Positions 42,532 to 50,539 of a stretch of 64,000 nt of DNA are shown here, one piece after another; positions within the stretch are counted from its first letter, which is position 1, and every line of letters starts with the position of its first letter. The notes beneath the pieces were generated by a model. The model ran no database searches. It was not told where the DNA came from and worked only from the letters and a program-made list of their open reading frames with translations. The stretch is from contig NZ_JBFWFX010000006.1 in assembly GCF_050286925.1 (NCBI RefSeq), positions 62,001 to 126,000 of the forward strand. The letters run 5' to 3'. The position numbers and the translations under genes were made by a program. This stretch comes from Caloranaerobacter sp050286925 (GTDB lineage: Bacteria > Bacillota > Clostridia > Tissierellales > Thermohalobacteraceae).

Positions 42532-43767
42532 TTAAATTGGAAGTTTATACAATATAATAGTAAAGATAATCATACCTAAAAGTGCAAATGGATAAGTTGC
42601 TCCATAGCCAGCAGCTACATCATCACAATTTGTAGCATCTATAGCAGCCCCTAACCCCGGAGTACTCGTCATACCTCCACAAAGTGCCCCCGACAAAACA
42701 ATCCAATTTATTTTGAATGCATATCTTCCTATAATAAAGCCAGCAAATATCGAAGAAAAACCGCAAATTAATGCTATTAAGGCTAAATATAGCCCTGAAC
42801 CTGTAAGCGATGTTAAAGCAGAATATCCATATCTTAATCCCACTATAGTTAAGAAAAAAGAAAGTGCCAATTCACGTATTACACTCAATACCTTGCTATT
42901 CATTCTGAAATTTAAAAAGCCTATTTTACCTATATAGCCAAGCAATAGGGACGATATTAAAACTCCACCTGTTGTACCTAAACTAAAATAATTTATTGTA
43001 GGTCCCAAATATATTTTTAAATTCCCAATAAATACACCAAATAAACATACAAAAACAAACGCTATCAAATCAAATTGTACTTCTCTGTCTTTAATACTCT
43101 CTTCTTTAGATGAATACATTTCTTTAAAAAATTCCTCTTTTTCTTTATTAATATCTATTCCAAAAATTAATGGCATAAACTGCATAGCTAAAATAACAAT
43201 AAGAACACCTGGTATATAGCCAATCGCATAGCCAAATCCAACCATACTTTCTGCTTCCTTACCATAAATAGAAACAGATTCAAGTGCAGCAGCCAAACCT
43301 GGAGAACTTGTTAAAGCCCCTGTATACACCCCAGAAATGGCAAATAAATTTTGTCCTTTACTTATCAAAGTCATAATATAAGTAACAAATGCCCCTGTAA
43401 ATGTAATAATAATTCCTAAAATTATAAACTTAACCCCATATTTCTTCAACACTTTGTCCAAATCTTTTGAAGCCAAAAGTCCCACAGCCGCTACAAACAA
43501 TATAAGAGTAAATAAGAAAAAATCTCTTGAAATCACTCCTTGTTTTAATATTGTTTTAGCATATGCTGGCATCTGTTCTAAACCTTTATACGGCAGTGCA
43601 TAATTCTTATATATAAACCATCCTAGTATAAGTCCAGTAAACAATCCTCCAGAACTGCCGAGTTTAAATCTGCCAAAATTAACTTTACCTAATAATTGCC
43701 CCAAAAAAACCGAAGCGAACATCAACACAAAAGGATTAGTTATAAACTTTGTAACATCTAAATCCAT
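42532..43767 (-). CDS. AspT/YidE/YbjL-type permease
   Basis: Membrane transporter of 411 residues with ten to eleven helices and an internal duplication. The signature GALTSSPGLAAALESV (about 145-160) is matched in the second half by GGMTSTPGLGAAIDAT (about 370-385). This is the aspartate:alanine exchanger family, but without the cytoplasmic TrkA-C domains between halves that AspT has; a soluble stretch of about 30 residues is there instead. Dicarboxylates or amino acids are likely substrates; the cobalamin riboswitch just upstream makes a corrinoid-related substrate possible too. Confidence 0.85.
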   Translation of the reverse strand: MDLDVTKFITNPFVLMFASVFLGQLLGKVNFGRFKLGSSGGLFTGLILGWFIYKNYALPYKGLEQMPAYAKTILKQGVISRDFFLFTLILFVAAVGLLASKDLDKVLKKYGVKFIILGIIITFTGAFVTYIMTLISKGQNLFAISGVYTGALTSSPGLAAALESVSIYGKEAESMVGFGYAIGYIPGVLIVILAMQFMPLIFGIDINKEKEEFFKEMYSSKEESIKDREVQFDLIAFVFVCLFGVFIGNLKIYLGPTINYFSLGTTGGVLISSLLLGYIGKIGFLNFRMNSKVLSVIRELALSFFLTIVGLRYGYSALTSLTGSGLYLALIALICGFSSIFAGFIIGRYAFKINWIVLSGALCGGMTSTPGLGAAIDATNCDDVAAGYGATYPFALLGMIIFTIILYKLPI

Positions 43768-43787
43768 TTTATCTCCCCTTTCGAACG

Positions 43788-44092
43788 AAAAAACACCCTA
43801 TTCCCACTTGGGAATAAGGTGTATTATGGCAATAAATAACCGCCTCTAAAATAGCATAAATCGGCCTATACTACTCATAATACCTCCCCATCCTCGTGGG
43901 TAAAAACGGTATTGTTCCCTATGGCAGGTCTCCTGGCTCCGGATCATTACACAGTTACTGCCTTCCCATTTCTATTAAAAGAAACAGTGGCATTTGTGTA
44001 ACTGTGTTCCTCGTCACAGTGGCGGGACCGCGTCGGACTTCCACCGAACTTCCCTTTTAAGCTTATGACATCTATCATAAGCACCATAGAGC
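43788..44092 (-). ncRNA. Cobalamin riboswitch with terminator
   Basis: Read on the minus strand, the region has the full cobalamin-riboswitch order. It runs GGTGCTTAT, GGGAAGTTCGGTG, GTCCGACGCGGTCCCGCC with ACTGT, ATGCCACTG, GGGAAGG and finally AGCCAGGAGACCTGCC (43923-43938), the B12-box. A 13 bp terminator stem (43793-43805 with 43810-43822) and five to six T residues end 21 bases before the AspT-type permease start. Binding of adenosyl- or methylcobalamin should therefore switch off the permease/CoA-transferase/YitT operon. The AT-rich 44110-44245 holds nothing I can identify. Confidence 0.95.
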
Positions 44093-44245
44093 TCCGTATT
44101 CTATTTCCAATCACATTTTATTAAACTAATTGCAACTTGTCAATGAATATTAAAAAAAAACAAAATTTTTAAACTTTTTATAATCCATAAAAAATTAGAA
44201 CAAAATCATTTTTATAATTTATTTAAATCCAAAATTTTATTCAAA

Positions 44246-45304
44246 TTAAAGCCACTCTGGTGGGTCTTTTATATATGGTCTTATACCATATTTTTCATCA
44301 TGTTCTTTTAATACCTTATCGATTATTTCCTTTGAATCTTTTATTTTATCTATTAATTCTAGGTCTATACCTTGACTAAACGGACAACTACTTATACATA
44401 TTCCACAATCAGTACCTAGACTTCTCCACATCCTATAACAATCTTCCTGTTTTATCTGCCACCTCTTTACTCCATCTATCTCTACTGGATCACCTGAAGG
44501 AATTGCTCTGCCCGGACATGTTCTTACACATCTTTTACATATCTTACAAAATTCCTCTAAGCCAAAATCTATTCTCTTATCGGGTACTAATGGCATATCT
44601 GTAGTAACTACCCCTAATCTAACCCTTGAACCGTACTCTCTCGTTATTATTATTCCCTTTCTTCCTATGTCGCCAATTCCTGCATCTCTTGCTACAAGTG
44701 GAGCTACGACTAAATAGTTACCATCCATATGGTTTCTTGCATCGTAACCTAATTCCCTAATATAATAAGATAAAAGCATTCCTATTATAGCTGCATCTAC
44801 ATACGCTTTTGATGTTTCTATCACTTCAGATACTTGAGGTGCTCTATTAATCATATTTTTATCCATTTCAACTGCAAAAACTATTCCATAAGGATGTTTA
44901 GCTTCTACTTCTTGACCATATACATCATCTTGTCTACCTCTATGACTATAATAATGATATTCTTTCATTTTTGCTATTCCAACTAGCTTAGCTCCATAAT
45001 ACTTAGCTAATCCCTTTATCCTTTTTGTCATATTCTCAGCATTAACTTCAACTTTAACGGGATTAATTTCTCCTTCCACATAATTCATTATATCTCCCAG
45101 AAATCTGAAGTTTGCTACTGCAATTGGCGAATTTACTGGACTATAAGTAGCTGTACCTTCTCCACATATTTGAGGTCTATTCCTAATATCATCATCTATT
45201 TCCTTTTTGTCTTTATTTCTTTTATAATAATCTTCATACTGAGGCGTACCTTTTTTATAGTTCATCCTCGCGAACATTGTATCTCTTTCATCTATCCTCT
45301 TCAT
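44246..45304 (-). CDS. Reductive-dehalogenase-like corrinoid/iron-sulfur protein
   Basis: Soluble RdhA-family protein of 352 residues. It starts with the family-typical RIDERDTMFARMNYKKGTP and has no Tat signal or membrane helix, so it is cytoplasmic, unlike respiratory dehalogenases. The corrinoid-domain hallmark is MLLSYYIRELGYDARNH, followed by APLVARDAGIGDIGRKG and YGSRVRLGVVTTDMPL. The C-terminus has two [4Fe-4S] motifs, CKICKRCVRTCPG and CGICISSCPF. No rdhB anchor gene is present. The ATG at 45304 follows AGGAGTG. Substrate unknown; it might act on organohalides or another C-X bond. Confidence 0.85.
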   Translation of the reverse strand: MKRIDERDTMFARMNYKKGTPQYEDYYKRNKDKKEIDDDIRNRPQICGEGTATYSPVNSPIAVANFRFLGDIMNYVEGEINPVKVEVNAENMTKRIKGLAKYYGAKLVGIAKMKEYHYYSHRGRQDDVYGQEVEAKHPYGIVFAVEMDKNMINRAPQVSEVIETSKAYVDAAIIGMLLSYYIRELGYDARNHMDGNYLVVAPLVARDAGIGDIGRKGIIITREYGSRVRLGVVTTDMPLVPDKRIDFGLEEFCKICKRCVRTCPGRAIPSGDPVEIDGVKRWQIKQEDCYRMWRSLGTDCGICISSCPFSQGIDLELIDKIKDSKEIIDKVLKEHDEKYGIRPYIKDPPEWL

Positions 45305-45356
45305 ATAGACACTCCTATTAAATAATAATTTCCTACAACTTATAATACAATTATAT

Positions 45357-45681
45357 AACAAACTAATATCAGATCGTTGACAAACTTATTTTTTAAAATA
45401 TCTATGAAAATAAAAGCGAATGCTTGAAAGAATTTAGTAAAAAAACTAGGTGAAAATTTTAAACAAAATTCTCTAAATTAATTACAATGTAAATTTTGTT
45501 GAAATCCATTACGAAAATCATATTTAAAATTAAAATAATTAAATTAAGCTAGCTTTCAGAGTCAGGACGACTCACCCAACGCGTTAGGATTTTCTAAAAA
45601 TTTGAGCCTTAAGTTTTTTCTAAATTTTTTCGCATGAGTGTTATTTTCATAAATAATTTACTTTGTCAACAAACTAATATC
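45357..45681. mobile_element. MITE-like element with terminal inverted repeats
   Basis: A 295 bp non-coding element (45376-45670) has inverted ends GTTGACAAA/TTTGTCAAC, which continue as related sequence through TATGAAAATAA (left) and TTATTTTCATA (right) to ATTTAG/CTAAAT, roughly 50-60 bases per side. It is bracketed by the same sequence AACAAACTAATATC at 45357-45370 and 45668-45681. The right copy is also the 3' end of tag. Inside are a hairpin GAGTC-AGGAC-GACTC (45559-45573) and a degenerate copy of the dispersed repeat. Confidence 0.7.
45490..45545 (+). repeat. Dispersed intergenic repeat, degenerate copy D
   Basis: Shares TTTTGTTGAAATCCATTACG, AAAATCATATT and TAAAATTA with the other copies, but the DnaA-box part has decayed. 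It lies inside the inverted-repeat element between the RdhA-like gene and tag. Confidence 0.55.
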
Positions 45682-46246
45682 TCTCAATTATTTCTTTATA
45701 TCTAAAACAATCTTTAGTATGGTCATTTACCATTCCTACTGCTTGCATATAAGCATAACAAATTGTAGGTCCAAAAAAAATAAAACCTCTTTTCTTCATA
45801 TCCTTGCTTATCTTTTCAGATAACTTTGTTTTAGAAGGTATTAAAGAGTCATCTGCCCATGAATTTACTATCGGCTTATTGTCAACAAACTGCCATAAAT
45901 ATTTATCAAAACTTCCAAATTCCTGCTGAATTTTTAAAAAAGCTTTAGCATTATTAATCACTGCTTCAATCTTCTTTCTATTCCTAATAATACCCTTATT
46001 CTCCATTAGCTTTTCAATCTTATTTTCTTCATATTTTGATATTTTCACAGGATCAAAATTATCAAATGCTTTTCTAAAATTTTCTCTTTTTTTGAGTATT
46101 GTAATCCAACTAAGACCTGCTTGAAACATTTCTAATACTAGGAATTCAAATAGTTTTCTATCGTCATGGATAGGTATCCCCCATTCTTCATCATGATATT
46201 TTATATATATTGGATCATCATTTACCCAACCGCATCTTTTTTTCAT
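45674..46246 (-). CDS. tag: DNA-3-methyladenine glycosylase I
   Basis: Base-excision repair enzyme that removes 3-methyladenine from alkylated DNA, 190 residues. The zinc-binding residues of the TagI family are visible: Cys near the N-terminus (KKRCGW) with the histidine of KYHDEEWG, and His/Cys in NDHTKDCF near the C-terminus. LEMFQAGLSWITILKKRENFRKAF contains the substrate-pocket helix. Single gene whose stop lies at the edge of a MITE-like element. Confidence 0.95.
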   Translation of the reverse strand: MKKRCGWVNDDPIYIKYHDEEWGIPIHDDRKLFEFLVLEMFQAGLSWITILKKRENFRKAFDNFDPVKISKYEENKIEKLMENKGIIRNRKKIEAVINNAKAFLKIQQEFGSFDKYLWQFVDNKPIVNSWADDSLIPSKTKLSEKISKDMKKRGFIFFGPTICYAYMQAVGMVNDHTKDCFRYKEIIERY

Positions 46247-46303
46247 TCTAATCTCCCCTATTCAATATTAATTTTATCAATTCTTAATTGATATTATATC
46301 AAA

Positions 46304-46335
46304 AAACCCCTCATATGCTTACATATGAGAGGTTT
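46304..46335 (-). terminator. Terminator hairpin 1 of the duplicated unit
   Basis: Stem 46304-46317 with 46322-46335 (one C-A mismatch), loop CTTA, then TTTTTT on the minus strand. It overlaps the 3' end of the DUF5412-like gene. Related hairpins lie at 47268 and 47817. Confidence 0.85.
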
Positions 46336-46729
46336 CTTTATATTTATCGTCTGGATCGACTTTTTTATAAAAAACATTGGTTTTTACATTCATCTTCCTT
46401 CCATTTATTAAAATATATTCATCATCTAACCACTTAATAATAGGATCGCTTCCTTCATCCCAACTCCAATATATTACTTTAATCTTTTTCGTCTTAGTGT
46501 TCACTAGCTCTACTTTAATAGTCAATTCCTTTTTCCCTTCGATTATATATGCTTTAGCAATATATTGTTTATTAGGAGAATATACTTCTTTTACTAATTC
46601 TCCATCGAATAGTGAACTCGGATCATAATAATCAAAGTATATGACTAAAGGTCTATTAGAAAGTTTTATTAAAAATATTATAATTATTACTAATAAAACT
46701 ATTTTCACTATTCTTCTCAATCTTAACAT
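46319..46729 (-). CDS. DUF5412-like membrane-anchored protein
   Basis: A 136-residue protein with one N-terminal helix (IVKIVLLVIIIIFLI) and an extracytoplasmic domain. The segments EVYSPNKQYIAKAYIIEGK, LVNTKTKKIKVIYWSW and IIKWLDDEYILINGRKMNV resemble the DUF5412 family, whose function is unknown. The first ATG abuts GGGAG, so a TTG at 46720 may be the true start. It follows a 160-residue membrane protein gene; a remnant of a second copy lies at 47862. Confidence 0.72.
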   Translation of the reverse strand: MLRLRRIVKIVLLVIIIIFLIKLSNRPLVIYFDYYDPSSLFDGELVKEVYSPNKQYIAKAYIIEGKKELTIKVELVNTKTKKIKVIYWSWDEGSDPIIKWLDDEYILINGRKMNVKTNVFYKKVDPDDKYKETSHM

Positions 46730-46768
46730 CTCCCTATTAAATACACAAATAATTTACTTTTTTATAAA

Positions 46769-47251
46769 TTAAACCGAACTACGTCTCCTTTTTAATTTGA
46801 TTCCGATAAACATAAATAAAGATGGAAGCCACATCATTATTAAAAATCTAGTTAATAGATTTTTAATCAAATACGGCAAATATACCTGTAAAAGCGAAAA
46901 TTGGAATGGATAATTAAAAAAGCCAATAGGCCCCCAATAAAAATCATATCTTTCATCTTTCAAAAGTACCTTACCATCTGAAACTACATATATAGTCAGC
47001 ATTAATACTACATTTATAATAACTAGAATAGATACAGATAAAAAATCATATTTAGGATGATTTTCTATATTTAACTTTGAACCTGCAAAAATATATAAAA
47101 ATACAGAGAATAATCCCAATAAACCGAATAATATTAAAAAATATACTTCTTTAATATGCTTTGCTATGATGAGAAGAGGTATTGTTAAACAAAAATTTAT
47201 TATTATTATTATAAAATGATATAACAATGCCTTTAAATTGTTCTTTAACAT
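46769..47251 (-). CDS. Four-helix membrane protein, paralogue 1
   Basis: A 160-residue membrane protein with about four helices and the C-terminal KNLLTRFLIMMWLPSLFMFIGIKLKRR. Family not recognised. It is clearly a tandem paralogue of the neighbouring gene at 47317: the proteins have the same length and align throughout without gaps (for example KYDFLSVSILVIINV against KYDFLSVSILVIINA). RBS AGGGGG. It is followed by the DUF5412-like gene and may form a transcript with it. Confidence 0.7.
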   Translation of the reverse strand: MLKNNLKALLYHFIIIIINFCLTIPLLIIAKHIKEVYFLILFGLLGLFSVFLYIFAGSKLNIENHPKYDFLSVSILVIINVVLMLTIYVVSDGKVLLKDERYDFYWGPIGFFNYPFQFSLLQVYLPYLIKNLLTRFLIMMWLPSLFMFIGIKLKRRRSSV

Positions 47252-47267
47252 AATAATCCCCCTGTCA

Positions 47268-47300
47268 AAAACCTCTCATACACTTACATATGAGAAATTT
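47268..47300 (-). terminator. Terminator-like hairpin 2 of the duplicated unit (degenerate)
   Basis: TCTCATA/TATGAGA stem with a mismatched CC/AA step and outer AAA/TTT, in the same place relative to paralogue 2 as hairpin 1 is to the DUF5412-like gene. Confidence 0.6.
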
Positions 47301-47316
47301 CTCTATATTACAAAAA

Positions 47317-47799
47317 TTAAACCAAACTATGCCTTCTTTTTAGCTTAATTCCAATAAACATAAATAAAGACGGTAGCCACATTATTATTAAAAATCTAAT
47401 TATTAGATTTTCGATTAAATACGGTAAATATAGCTGTAAAATCGATAATTGGAATGGAAAGTTAAAAATGCCAATAGGAGCCCGATAAATACCATAAATT
47501 TCATCTTCTAAAAGCATTTTACCCGCTGAAACTATATACATAGTCAGTATTAATGCTGCATTTATAATAACCAAAATAGATACAGATAAAAAATCATATT
47601 TAGGAGGGTTTTCTATATCTAGCTTTAAACCAGCCAAAATATATAGAAATGCAAAGAATAATACCCATAAACCATGTAATATTGGAACATATATTTCTTT
47701 AGCATCTTTTAACATAGTAAGAAATGGAAAACATAAACAAAAACTTATTATTATTATTACACAATGATATAATAATACCTTTAAATTGTTCTTTAACAT
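47317..47799 (-). CDS. Four-helix membrane protein, paralogue 2
   Basis: A 160-residue paralogue of the preceding gene, with helices near residues 8-30, 36-56, 72-93 and 128-155. The start (MLKNNLKVLLYHCVIIIISF) and end (MWLPSLFMFIGIKLKRR) are nearly identical to paralogue 1, while the middle has diverged. RBS AGGAGG. In this copy no DUF5412-like gene remains between it and the terminator hairpin. Function unknown. Confidence 0.7.
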   Translation of the reverse strand: MLKNNLKVLLYHCVIIIISFCLCFPFLTMLKDAKEIYVPILHGLWVLFFAFLYILAGLKLDIENPPKYDFLSVSILVIINAALILTMYIVSAGKMLLEDEIYGIYRAPIGIFNFPFQLSILQLYLPYLIENLIIRFLIIMWLPSLFMFIGIKLKRRHSLV

Positions 47800-47816
47800 A
47801 ATAATCCTCCTATTGA

Positions 47817-47848
47817 AAACCTCTCATATGCTTACATATGAGAGGTTT
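47817..47848 (-). terminator. Hairpin 3 of the duplicated unit
   Basis: Perfect 14 bp stem AAACCTCTCATATG/CATATGAGAGGTTT around CTTA, the best-preserved of three related hairpins. It lies upstream of paralogue 2 and downstream of the DUF5412 remnant. Confidence 0.8.
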
Positions 47849-47861
47849 AAGAAAATTCACT

Positions 47862-47935
47862 TCTTTTACTTAGAATTATTTTCACTATTCTTCGCACTCT
47901 TAAAAAAATAGTAACACCCATCTATTAAATAAATC
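47862..47935 (-). pseudogene. Remnant of a second DUF5412-like gene start
   Basis: The sequence ATTTTCACTATTCTTC followed by GCACTCTTAA and CATCTATTAAATA closely matches the N-terminal coding and leader region of the intact gene at 46690-46741 (ATTTTCACTATTCTTC, TCAATCTTAACATC, CTATTAAATA). The rest of the gene, up to hairpin 3, has been deleted. Confidence 0.55.
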
Positions 47936-48083
47936 TATGTTATCATTATAACAAAGTATAATAAGGTCTTCAATACCATTGATGTCATTTTTTACCGACA
48001 TTTTTCTGCAATTTTCACTACTGGATAAATTAGTTTGATATTGATTATTTTGTTGTTTGTGATTGTATTAGGTAAAAAAAATA

Positions 48084-48109
48084 CCTTCTGGACTATTTTA
48101 TCCAGAAGG
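48084..48109 (-). terminator. Terminator of the arc operon
   Basis: Perfect 9 bp stem CCTTCTGGA/TCCAGAAGG, followed on the minus strand by TATTTTTTTTACC. Confidence 0.85.
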
Positions 48110-48128
48110 CATATTGCTCCAATATAAA

Positions 48129-49547
48129 TTAACTCATTACTACTCCTAGACTTAATGCAGCAATAATTATTATCATTAATATTACCAAAAGCTTCCATGT
48201 GAATTTTAACCACTTGTCGTAAGATAATCTACCTATAGCTAAACCACCCATAACAACAGCACTAGTAGGAGTAATTAAGTTAACAATACCGGATGCAGAT
48301 TGGTAAGCAGTTATTACTATATGTCTTGCAACTCCAGCAAAATCTCCCAATGGTGCCATAATAGGCATTGATAATGTTGCTAAACCTGATGTTGATGGAA
48401 TTAAGAAAGACAATGGTATATAGAATAGATATGTTAAAATAGCAAATGATACAGAACCTGTTTGTGATAAAGTCTTTTCTCCTAGATTAAGCACAGTATC
48501 TGTAATATTTCCTGCATTCATTATAACAGTAATACCACGAGATACCCCAATTATTAATGCAACACTTAATAAATCACGTGCACCTTCTACGAATGCAGAT
48601 ACAAGTTCTTTTTCACCCATACCAGCAACTAATCCGATAATAATTGCGGATACTAAAAATAGTGCAGTTAATTCACCAAACCACCATCCCAAAGTCGGAA
48701 TAGCCGTAATTCCCATATCTTCAAAAGGAATAACTCCAAATACCATGATTATAAAAGTTAAAGCAAATAAACCTAATATAAACTTTCTCTTGCCAGTTAA
48801 TTCTGGGAATTCGTTTTCCGAACTCTTTGATAAAAAATACTTTTTATTATCTTCCCACATATCATATACAATAGATTTTGTCGGATCTTTTTTTACTTTT
48901 TCTGCATATCTCATAACAAATAAAATTGTTACCAACTCACCTGCTACTAATATTAATAATCTTAATCCAATGCCCTCACCTAACGAAATTCCTGCAAATC
49001 CTGATGCTATTCCTGTTGCAAATGGGTTTACAGTAGAACCAAGTACTCCTACACCTGCTCCCAACATTATAACTGATATAGCTGTTACAGAATCGTATCC
49101 TGCTGCTATAAATACAGGGAGTAGTAATGGATAGAAGGCTATAGTTTCCTCTGCCATACCATAACTTGTTCCACCTAAACCAAAAAGTATCATTAGAATT
49201 GGAATCATCCATTTTTCCTTACCTTTTAAGTCTCTTGTTATTTTAGCTATTCCTGCATCTATAGCACCTGTTTTCATAACAACTCCCAAAAATCCTCCTA
49301 TTACTATAACAAATAAAGCTACATCAACTGCATCATAAAATCCTTTAATAGGAGCCATTACTACTTCTTTAAATCCCTGTGGATTTCTATCAACAATATG
49401 ATAAGTACCAGGAATCGGCTCTTTCTTTGCAGCATTAGGATCAACATAATCATATTGTCCTGCTGGTACAATCCATGTTAATATTGCTACAGCTATTATA
49501 ATTGCAAATAAAATGGTATATGCTGTTGGCATTTTAAATTTTCTCAT
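48129..49547 (-). CDS. YfcC-family transporter, probable arginine/ornithine exchanger
   Basis: Membrane protein of 472 residues with eleven to twelve helices, of the YfcC/C4-dicarboxylate anaerobic carrier family (IT superfamily). Typical pieces are ILTWIVPAGQYDYVDP near the N-terminus, GGTSYGMAEETIAFYPLLLP, and SFLIPSTSGLATLSMPIMAPLGD with NLITPTSAVVMGGLA in the C-terminal half. As last gene of an arginine deiminase cluster that lacks a classical arcD, it most likely exchanges arginine for ornithine (inference from context). RBS AGGAGGGG. A strong terminator follows. Confidence 0.85.
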   Translation of the reverse strand: MRKFKMPTAYTILFAIIIAVAILTWIVPAGQYDYVDPNAAKKEPIPGTYHIVDRNPQGFKEVVMAPIKGFYDAVDVALFVIVIGGFLGVVMKTGAIDAGIAKITRDLKGKEKWMIPILMILFGLGGTSYGMAEETIAFYPLLLPVFIAAGYDSVTAISVIMLGAGVGVLGSTVNPFATGIASGFAGISLGEGIGLRLLILVAGELVTILFVMRYAEKVKKDPTKSIVYDMWEDNKKYFLSKSSENEFPELTGKRKFILGLFALTFIIMVFGVIPFEDMGITAIPTLGWWFGELTALFLVSAIIIGLVAGMGEKELVSAFVEGARDLLSVALIIGVSRGITVIMNAGNITDTVLNLGEKTLSQTGSVSFAILTYLFYIPLSFLIPSTSGLATLSMPIMAPLGDFAGVARHIVITAYQSASGIVNLITPTSAVVMGGLAIGRLSYDKWLKFTWKLLVILMIIIIAALSLGVVMS

Positions 49548-49720
49548 TGGTACCCCTCCTCATTCTTAAATTTCTCTTGTGCATATTGATAATTTTATTA
49601 TACATCAACATTAATATTATAATTAATTAATTTTTGTTTTAATAAGAATTTTGTTTTTGTCATTCTTTTGCCAAATATTTTGAAAAAAGAAAAAATAAAT
49701 AAAATAATCAAAATTCAAAA

Positions 49721-50518
49721 TTATATGTGCATTTTTTGTCTTATCTTCTTTAAATTAGGTCCAAACTTTTTATCCAATTCTTCTCTATATTCTTTATATA
49801 TTTCTGCAAGGTAAATATCATGAACTATAAATGATTCTGCCATCAGCATAAAAGCTTTGTTTTCTGTCCATATGGCTTGCGATTTATCTTCATTAAACAT
49901 GGCAAATAGAGATTCTTCACCATCCGATACTAATGTAAACCATCTACCATGTTTAAAAGCGTAAGATTCCATTTCTTCCATTTCATGATAGTAAATTTCG
50001 CCTATCTCTTCACTAACAGTACCATAAAGTACAGTTACTATCTCTATACCTTTTTGCTCTAAAAGTTTTAATTCGTCTTTAAAATATTCATAATCTATAT
50101 TCCATATTTCCAAATATAAGAATTTATTTGTTCTAGCTAGAACTTTCTTAATCTTATTTCTTATATTTTCTATTCCCTCTAAATGTAGCATATATGAAAT
50201 TCTGTTTGTCGAATCCATTCTTTTTAAACTATCTTTTAAATATTTTACCGTACTATTAACTCTCTTTTTATATGCATCTAAAAAACCTTCTAAATCTACA
50301 GCTACATATTTGATAGGATTATCACTAATGATATTTACAAGATTTTTATCTAAAAGTTTAGACATAGTTTCATAGATCTTAGCCTGTGGAACGCCAGATA
50401 GTTTACTTAATTCATAAGCCGTTATATCAGGTTTATTTAAAAGTGCTATATAGGCTTTGGCTTCATATTTGTTTATGCCAATTTCCATCAATTTCTCTAT
50501 TATTTTTTCTTTATCCAT
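49721..50518 (-). CDS. TrmB-family transcription regulator
   Basis: Regulator of 265 residues with an N-terminal winged helix (LMEIGINKYEAKAYIALLNKPDITAYELSKLSGVPQAKIYETMSKLLDKNLV) and a TrmB-type effector-binding domain. Such proteins are usually sugar sensors in archaea, but here it lies inside the arginine deiminase cluster between arcC and yfcC, so arginine or ornithine may be the signal (inference). RBS AGAAGGGATT is modest. ArgR/AhrC, Crp or NtcA-type regulators are more usual for this pathway, so the choice is notable. Confidence 0.88.
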   Translation of the reverse strand: MDKEKIIEKLMEIGINKYEAKAYIALLNKPDITAYELSKLSGVPQAKIYETMSKLLDKNLVNIISDNPIKYVAVDLEGFLDAYKKRVNSTVKYLKDSLKRMDSTNRISYMLHLEGIENIRNKIKKVLARTNKFLYLEIWNIDYEYFKDELKLLEQKGIEIVTVLYGTVSEEIGEIYYHEMEEMESYAFKHGRWFTLVSDGEESLFAMFNEDKSQAIWTENKAFMLMAESFIVHDIYLAEIYKEYREELDKKFGPNLKKIRQKMHI

Positions 50519-50539
50519 TTAATCATAATCCCTTCTATA

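Noticed and set aside
46304..47848. Possible CRISPR array from three similar 32-base hairpins
   Set aside because: Only three copies, one degenerate, separated by genes of unequal length rather than by spacers; they are duplicated terminators.
47992..48213. 73-codon open frame overlapping the end of yfcC
   Set aside because: Overlaps the yfcC 3' end and its terminator in another frame; no motif or ribosome binding site.
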